Below, piece by piece: positions 7,713-11,651 of a DNA stretch of 11,651 bases. The stretch is taken from contig FR902953.1 of NCBI GenBank assembly GCA_000438155.1, positions 1 through 11,651 of the forward strand, in the 5' to 3' direction. Positions within the stretch are counted from its first letter, which is position 1. Every line of letters begins with the position of its first letter. The stretch comes from Firmicutes bacterium CAG:95. Its GTDB lineage: Bacteria > Bacillota > Clostridia > Lachnospirales > Lachnospiraceae. Below the pieces are notes generated by a model. It saw only the letters and a list, made by a program, of their open reading frames with translations. It was not told the DNA's origin and did not search any database. Position numbers and translations under genes: made by a program.

Positions 7713-7919
7713 TCAGTAATCCTTCATCCGTAACTGTTCAGTACCTTCACAGTTACGATGCAAAATCCATTCCAAATCGGCTTCGCCGATGGGGTTTTGC
7801 ATTACTGAATCATTTTCTTACGGTCCTGGCAGTAAATGCTTCGACCTGTACTGAATAGTTACCTTCATCCATACTCATTCGCAGATTGCCGGAATGTATG
7901 GGAATGACTGAACTGTTAT
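7713..7919 (-). repeat. intergenic repeat element, copy B, interrupted by a MITE-like insertion
   Basis: Nearly the whole leuB-ilvD spacer. Just after the leuB stop, the bases read down from 7898 match copy A after ilvB (CCGGCA, GAATGAG, ATGG in the same order and spacing). The match appears to resume at 7721-7715 (TTACT) once the element at 7730-7862 and one eight-base flank are removed. This suggests an older repeat into which a second element jumped. The spacer shows no terminator with a T tract, so leuB and ilvD can still be one transcript. Confidence 0.4.
7730..7862. mobile_element. MITE-like element, 133 bp, with 15-bp inverted ends and 8-bp direct flanks
   Basis: On the plus strand the ends are GTAACTGTTCAGTAC (7730-7744) and GTACTGAATAGTTAC (7848-7862), inverted repeats matching at 14 of 15 positions. 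They are flanked directly, with no gap, by the perfect direct repeat CTTCATCC at 7722-7729 and 7863-7870, as expected of an eight-base target duplication. Inside is a nested hairpin, ATGCAAAA (7758-7765) with TTTTGCAT (7795-7802), enclosing ATCGGC-TTC-GCCGAT (7776-7790). A further inverted pair, GTAACTGT (7730-7737) with ACAGTTAC (7749-7756), lets one end fold on itself. There is no transposase. The alternative is a structured palindromic repeat with a chance direct flank. Confidence 0.5.
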
Positions 7920-9005
7920 CTATTCTATTTCTGCTGCAAGGAGATCTCCCATCTTTGTACAGCCTACCAGAGTACATCCCTCTGACATAATATCAGAGGT
8001 ACGATATCCCTTTTTCAGGATCTCTTTAACCGCCTTTTCCATGGCATCGGCTTCCCGATCAAGGTCAAAGGTAAAACGAAGCATCATGGCCGCGGATAAA
8101 ACCGTTGCAATCGGATTTGCGATGTCCTTTCCCGCAATATCCGGTGCAGAGCCGTGGCTCGGTTCATAAAGGCCAAACTTCGTATCATTTAAGGATGCGG
8201 AAGACAGCATTCCGATGGAACCGGTTACCATACTTGCTTCATCGGACAAAATATCTCCGAACATGTTCTCGGTAAGGATCACATCAAACTGTGCCGGATC
8301 CTTCACAAGCTGCATCGCACAGTTATCTACCAGCATATGTTCCAAAGCAACCTCAGGGTAATCCTTTGCAACCTCTTCTACCACCTTGCGCCACAATCTG
8401 GAAGAATCCAGTACATTTGCCTTATCAACACTGGTTACCTTCTTTCTTCTCTTCATTGCAATGTCAAAGCCCTTAATTGCAATCCGGCGGATTTCATTTT
8501 CATCATAGGTCAATGTGTCTACCGCTTTACGGATACCGTTTTCTTCAGTGGTGTGACGTTCTCCAAAATAAAGACCGCCGGTCAGCTCTCTCATAATCAT
8601 CATATCAAATCCGGCATCACTGATTTCCTTCTTTAACGGACATGCATCTGAAAGCTCCGGATAAAGAAGAGCCGGACGTAAATTAGCAAACAGATTCAGG
8701 GACTTACGAAGCTTTAAAAGTCCTGCTTCCGGTCTTAACTCCGGCGCCAGCTTATACCAGGGAGAGGTTGTTGTATTTCCTCCGATGGAGCCCATCAGTA
8801 CGGCATCGGAAGCTTTCGCTGCCGCAATAGCCTCATCCGTAAGTGGAACGCCACAGGCATCAATCGAGGCACCTCCCATTAAAACATCCGTATACACAAT
8901 CTCATGTCCATAGCATTGGGCCACGCGGTTCAATACCTTCTGTGCCTGGGTAACAATTTCCGGTCCAATTCCATCACCTTTGATGCAAGCGATATTCAAT
9001 TTCAT
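7920..9005 (-). CDS. leuB: 3-isopropylmalate dehydrogenase
   Basis: Oxidises and decarboxylates (2R,3S)-3-isopropylmalate to 4-methyl-2-oxopentanoate with NAD+, the third step of leucine synthesis, in the cytosol. 361 aa, standard length. KGDGIGPEIV is at 9-18. Substrate and catalytic residues can be matched to Thermus IPMDH: R100, R110, R139 (in MRELTGGLYFGER), Y146, K195 (in VDKANVLDSSRLW), D227, D251 and D255. D289 in GSAPDIAGKDIANP is the residue expected for NAD+ rather than NADP+. The ATG at 9005 has GAGGAGAG about six to eight bases upstream. It leads the branched-chain block and is followed by ilvD and ilvB. leuA, leuC and leuD are absent from the window. The 80-base gap to the yajC terminator is too short for a T-box leader. 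Confidence 0.96.
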   Translation of the reverse strand: MKLNIACIKGDGIGPEIVTQAQKVLNRVAQCYGHEIVYTDVLMGGASIDACGVPLTDEAIAAAKASDAVLMGSIGGNTTTSPWYKLAPELRPEAGLLKLRKSLNLFANLRPALLYPELSDACPLKKEISDAGFDMMIMRELTGGLYFGERHTTEENGIRKAVDTLTYDENEIRRIAIKGFDIAMKRRKKVTSVDKANVLDSSRLWRKVVEEVAKDYPEVALEHMLVDNCAMQLVKDPAQFDVILTENMFGDILSDEASMVTGSIGMLSSASLNDTKFGLYEPSHGSAPDIAGKDIANPIATVLSAAMMLRFTFDLDREADAMEKAVKEILKKGYRTSDIMSEGCTLVGCTKMGDLLAAEIE

Positions 9006-9039
9006 AACACACTCTCCTCATATAATATTTTCTCGTAAT

Positions 9040-9074
9040 TATTCAAAAATGATCTACGGGATCATTTTTGAATA
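9040..9074. repeat. perfect 15-bp palindrome upstream of leuB
   Basis: TATTCAAAAATGATC (9040-9054) and GATCATTTTTGAATA (9060-9074) are perfect inverted copies around the five bases TACGG. The palindrome lies 35 bases before the leuB ATG and just after the yajC terminator. Neither side has a T tract beyond the stem, so a terminator is not the first choice. It may be an operator for a dimeric regulator, a hairpin in the leuB leader, or a small dispersed repeat. Confidence 0.6.
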
Positions 9075-9085
9075 TACATGGTGAC

Positions 9086-9115
9086 AAAAAAAGTGAGGCG
9101 CTGCCGCGCCTCACT
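9086..9115 (-). terminator. strong intrinsic terminator after yajC
   Basis: On the minus strand GTGAGGCGC (9114-9106) pairs perfectly with GCGCCTCAC (9101-9093) around the four-base loop GGCA, followed by seven T (9092-9086). The stem can gain one A-T pair. It begins seven bases after the yajC stop and should end the tgt-yajC transcript. Confidence 0.92.
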
Positions 9116-9121
9116 CTTTAT

Positions 9122-9451
9122 TTATTCTGCATCAGCTTTTTCGATCTGAGTAATTGCAGATTTCTGCATGGGGATACGGCAGTTCTTGTTATTACCAAAT
9201 TCCACGATGACTGTGTCGTCCGTAATGTCAATGACAATCCCATAAAAACCACTTGTTGTCAGTACGCAGTCCCCACATTCCAATGTTGAGAGCATTGCCT
9301 GATGTTTCTTCTGTTCCTTCTTCTGTGGACGAATCATAAAGAAATACATAAATCCAATTATAATCACGAACCATGCGATCAAAGGAATGATTGCTGCAAT
9401 ACCGGTAGCACCTTCTGCTGCAGCACCTGTTGCTGTCAATAAAATACCCAT
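9122..9451 (-). CDS. yajC: preprotein translocase subunit YajC
   Basis: 109 aa. YajC is a small single-span inner-membrane protein that associates with SecDF and the SecYEG translocase; its own role is accessory. The sequence shows a short N-terminal part rich in A, G and T, one hydrophobic span at about 18-39, then the family signature MIRPQKKEQKKHQ (39-51). A cytoplasmic domain follows, with LECGDCVLTTSGFYGIVIDI at 57-76. The ATG at 9451 has GGAGG seven bases upstream. It starts 26 bases after the tgt stop, the classic tgt-yajC order; secD and secF do not follow here, because a strong terminator comes next. Confidence 0.93.
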   Translation of the reverse strand: MGILLTATGAAAEGATGIAAIIPLIAWFVIIIGFMYFFMIRPQKKEQKKHQAMLSTLECGDCVLTTSGFYGIVIDITDDTVIVEFGNNKNCRIPMQKSAITQIEKADAE

Positions 9452-9477
9452 TGTTGTTCCTCCATAAATTTACTTGT

Positions 9478-10617
9478 TTATACATCATACACGGTTTGAC
9501 CCATACCGTCAAGTTTCCGCTTCTTATATGTCTTAAATTCTCCCCTGTCAAGTGCGTCCCGGATCTCCTCCATCATCGTATTGTAGAAATACAGATTATG
9601 AAGCACGCAAAGGCGCATACCGAGCATTTCCTTCGCCTTTAAAAGATGGCGGATATAAGCCCTTGAATATCTCCTGCAGGCAGGACACTGACATCCTTCT
9701 TCAATCGGACGGGAATCCAGTTCATACTTTGCATTAAAGAGGTTGATCTTGCCCTGATTCGTATAAAGATGTCCGTGACGGCCGTTTCTCGTCGGATATA
9801 CGCAGTCAAAAAAGTCTACACCACGGTCTACCCCCTCCAGGATATTGGCCGGGGTCCCGACTCCCATCAGATAGGTTGGCTTATTCACCGGTAAATATGG
9901 AACAGTTTCTTCAAGAATATGATACATCTCTTCATGTGTCTCGCCGACTGCCAGTCCCCCGATTGCATAACCATCCAGATCAAGCTCTGCAATCCGCCTG
10001 GCATGTTCCACACGGATATCACTGAACACGGCTCCCTGATTGATTCCAAACAGCATCTGTCGCTTATTAATGGTATCCTCCAGACTGTTTAAACGCTGCA
10101 TTTCTTTCTGGCATCGGATAAGCCATCTTGTCGTCCGGTCAACGGAATTCTGTACATAGGTCCGGTCAGCACGGCTCGATGGACATTCATCGAATGCCAT
10201 GGCAATCGTGGAAGCCAGATTGGACTGGATCTGCATACTCTCCTCCGGTCCCATAAAAATCTTATGTCCGTCAATGTGGGACTGGAAATAAACACCCTCT
10301 TCTTTAATCTTACGTAAGGAAGCTAAAGAAAACACCTGAAAGCCGCCGGAATCCGTAAGGATTGGTTTGTTCCACGACATAAACTTATGAAGTCCTCCAA
10401 GCTGCTTAATCACCTGATCTCCCGGACGCACATGCAGATGATACGTGTTCGACAGTTCCACCTGCGTCTTAATTCCTTCCAGATCTTCCGTGGAAACAGC
10501 GCCTTTAATAGCTGCCACAGTTCCGACATTCATAAAAACCGGAGTCTGGATCACCCCATGCGGAGTCGTAAATTCTCCACGCTTGGCTCTTCCCTCCTGT
10601 TTAAGTAAACGATACAT
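9478..10617 (-). CDS. tgt: tRNA-guanine(34) transglycosylase
   Basis: Swaps guanine at the wobble position of GUN-anticodon tRNAs for a queuosine precursor base. 379 aa, usual bacterial length. D89 in ILTDSGGFQVF is the general base; D271 in FFDCVYPTR is the nucleophile. D143 and C145 in AFDECPS are base-recognition residues. C309, C311, C314 and H340 form the zinc site, each nine residues lower than in the Zymomonas enzyme. V224 in GGLAVGE matches the valine of preQ1-using bacterial enzymes (glycine in eukaryotic ones), which points to preQ1 but does not prove it. No queuosine synthesis genes are in the window. The start at 10617 fits family N-termini (MYRLLKQEGRAKRGEF), though the ribosome binding site is weak: AAAGG lies about 13 bases away, with AAGAAG closer. 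The 102-base gap before it is AT-rich and shows no convincing promoter or terminator. Confidence 0.96.
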   Translation of the reverse strand: MYRLLKQEGRAKRGEFTTPHGVIQTPVFMNVGTVAAIKGAVSTEDLEGIKTQVELSNTYHLHVRPGDQVIKQLGGLHKFMSWNKPILTDSGGFQVFSLASLRKIKEEGVYFQSHIDGHKIFMGPEESMQIQSNLASTIAMAFDECPSSRADRTYVQNSVDRTTRWLIRCQKEMQRLNSLEDTINKRQMLFGINQGAVFSDIRVEHARRIAELDLDGYAIGGLAVGETHEEMYHILEETVPYLPVNKPTYLMGVGTPANILEGVDRGVDFFDCVYPTRNGRHGHLYTNQGKINLFNAKYELDSRPIEEGCQCPACRRYSRAYIRHLLKAKEMLGMRLCVLHNLYFYNTMMEEIRDALDRGEFKTYKKRKLDGMGQTVYDV

Positions 10618-10719
10618 AATTCTTCTTAAACCTTTCTATTTCTTTCATTTAACATTTCTAATTAAAAATATTAAGCAATGCTTCTATAAAAAGTAATACC
10701 AATAGCAATTACAGGCATA

Positions 10720-11651
10720 TTACAAATATTGATCCCAGAACTCTTCAAGACACAGTCCCTGCTCCATAATAATGGCTGCCGCATCCTTTCCGACATACCG
10801 GAAATGCCACGGTTCATATTCAATACTGGTAATGTACTCTTTGCCCTTAGGATAACGCAGAATAAATCCATATTCACTGCAATGCTCCGACAACCAGATT
10901 CCGGCATCCGTATTCCCGAATCCTTCATCCAGAAGCTGATAGGTGTCACAGACAATATCAATTGCCAGTCCCACCTGATGCTCGCTTGCTCCCGGCAGAG
11001 TAACCGCCTGGGATGCAACCTTATATGCATCCAGATAAGACATTCCTTTATTCATATAATTCACAATTTTCCGATCAAATAACACTTCCTGATACTTAAG
11101 ATCACGGTAAGGGGAACAGATAGCCAGATTCACACCATCCTTCTTGGCATCCTGCATCATGGATAGCAGTTCTTCAATGATCCTCTCATCACACTTCATG
11201 GTTCCCTTCATCGTCTTGATATTACCAAGGGTAAAGGTGTAATCCTCCGGAATCGGATGCTGCTTGTTAATCAGCATGATCTTCCAGTCCTTCGCATCGA
11301 ATTTGATCTCTTCGTTCTGCTCCTTTGCTATATCTGCTGTTTCCTTCTGCTCTCCCGTCCTCATAAGAAGATCCTGATTTTCATTTAAGATATCATCCAC
11401 GGAATACTTATCCGTCTGCTCCAGATCATGATAATCCGTATCGTCAAAGCCTTCGGCTTCCTGCAAGAGCTCTTCCGTTGTAAACTCCTGACTTTCTGTT
11501 TCCATCCCACGTGCAGGGATAATACCCGGTTCATCTTGCTCAGGAAGAAGCGGCTCTTCTTCTGAAATAAATCCCCTGTCCATATAAAATACCGGATAAG
11601 CAAAGCTGTTCCCTGTAAAAAAACAGCATAGAATGAATAACGCACAGGCAA
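10720..11651 (-). CDS. secreted VanY-type D-alanyl-D-alanine carboxypeptidase (M15B), 5' end cut by the window
   Basis: Zinc peptidase expected to remove the terminal D-alanine of peptidoglycan stem peptides outside the membrane. An ATG at 11583 gives 287 aa, but the frame stays open to the window edge. Those upstream codons read ALFILCCFFTGNSFAYP, the hydrophobic core and cleavage region of a signal peptide, so the true start lies beyond 11651. An acidic, low-complexity linker follows (about 7-95, counted from the Met at 11583). The M15B domain is at about 115-287. It contains SPYRDLKYQEVLF, then SEHQVGLAID with ligands H202 and D209, and EPWHFRYVG with E257 (base) and H260 (third ligand). 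All catalytic residues are present. D,D- versus L,D-carboxypeptidase specificity cannot be told from sequence alone. It is upstream of tgt on the same strand, with 102 bases between. Confidence 0.88.
   Translation of the reverse strand, partial: ACALFILCCFFTGNSFAYPVFYMDRGFISEEEPLLPEQDEPGIIPARGMETESQEFTTEELLQEAEGFDDTDYHDLEQTDKYSVDDILNENQDLLMRTGEQKETADIAKEQNEEIKFDAKDWKIMLINKQHPIPEDYTFTLGNIKTMKGTMKCDERIIEELLSMMQDAKKDGVNLAICSPYRDLKYQEVLFDRKIVNYMNKGMSYLDAYKVASQAVTLPGASEHQVGLAIDIVCDTYQLLDEGFGNTDAGIWLSEHCSEYGFILRYPKGKEYITSIEYEPWHFRYVGKDAAAIIMEQGLCLEEFWDQYL

Noticed and set aside
7713..7802. 29-codon minus-strand frame inside the leuB-ilvD spacer, beginning MQNPIGEADLEW
   Set aside because: It coincides with the hairpin and the inverted end of the MITE-like element, has no ribosome binding site, and its open frame is explained by the repeat structure. 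It may recur in genomes simply because the repeat does.
9020..9046. Promoter for leuB using TTGAAT and TATTAT/TTATAT
   Set aside because: Spacing would be 13-16 bases and the start of transcription would fall on the ribosome binding site, so it is not convincing.
9006..9085. T-box, attenuator or leader peptide ahead of leuB
   Set aside because: The gap is only 80 bases, with no room for a T-box and no leucine-rich short frame; only the palindrome is present.
10630..10690. Candidate -10/-35 boxes upstream of tgt
   Set aside because: The region is AT-rich and gives several poor matches (for example TTGCTT with a later TGTTAA), none with both good hexamers and proper spacing.
10690..10716. Possible terminator after the VanY-type gene (GTAAT...ATTAC then TTTTTA on the minus strand)
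   Set aside because: The stem is only five A/T-rich pairs with a ten-base loop, too weak to call. The VanY-type gene and tgt may be co-transcribed.

Overview
The window looks like chromosome of an anaerobic, gut-type Firmicute, most probably a Lachnospiraceae (Clostridia) species. This rests on strong AGGAGG-type Shine-Dalgarno sites, moderate-GC codon use, a short serine-pathway 3-phosphoglycerate dehydrogenase with a DFPNPTT segment, a tgt-yajC pair and a [4Fe-4S]-type dihydroxyacid dehydratase. The placement is by sequence feel and gene style, not by a search. Every gene is on the minus strand, so transcription runs from high to low coordinates.

Layout in the direction of transcription. 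(1) 11651-9086: a secreted VanY-type zinc carboxypeptidase whose start lies outside the window, then tgt (tRNA-guanine transglycosylase) and yajC (Sec accessory subunit), closed by a very good intrinsic terminator. (2) 9085-4092: a branched-chain amino acid block, leuB-ilvD-ilvB, preceded by a perfect 15-bp palindrome and closed by a terminator at 4092-4130. Two intergenic spacers in this block hold diverged copies of a repeat. The copy between leuB and ilvD appears to be split by a 133-bp MITE-like insertion with 15-bp inverted ends and 8-bp direct flanks. (3) 4077-2677: a membrane-anchored L,D-transpeptidase. (4) 2658-236: a clear sigma-A promoter drives serC-serA (serine biosynthesis), ending in a hairpin terminator. 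(5) 231-1: no intact gene, only short broken reading frames that may be a decayed gene.

The genes are mainly housekeeping: serine synthesis from 3-phosphoglycerate (SerA, SerC), valine/isoleucine/leucine synthesis (IlvB, IlvD, LeuB), tRNA queuosine modification, Sec export and peptidoglycan trimming and cross-linking. I see no defence system, prophage, CRISPR array, biosynthetic cluster or RNA gene. The best material for a second look is the nested repeat/MITE structure at 7713-7919, the palindrome before leuB, the terminator that abuts the ribosome binding site of the L,D-transpeptidase gene, and the apparent loss of the usual catalytic glutamate in SerA.
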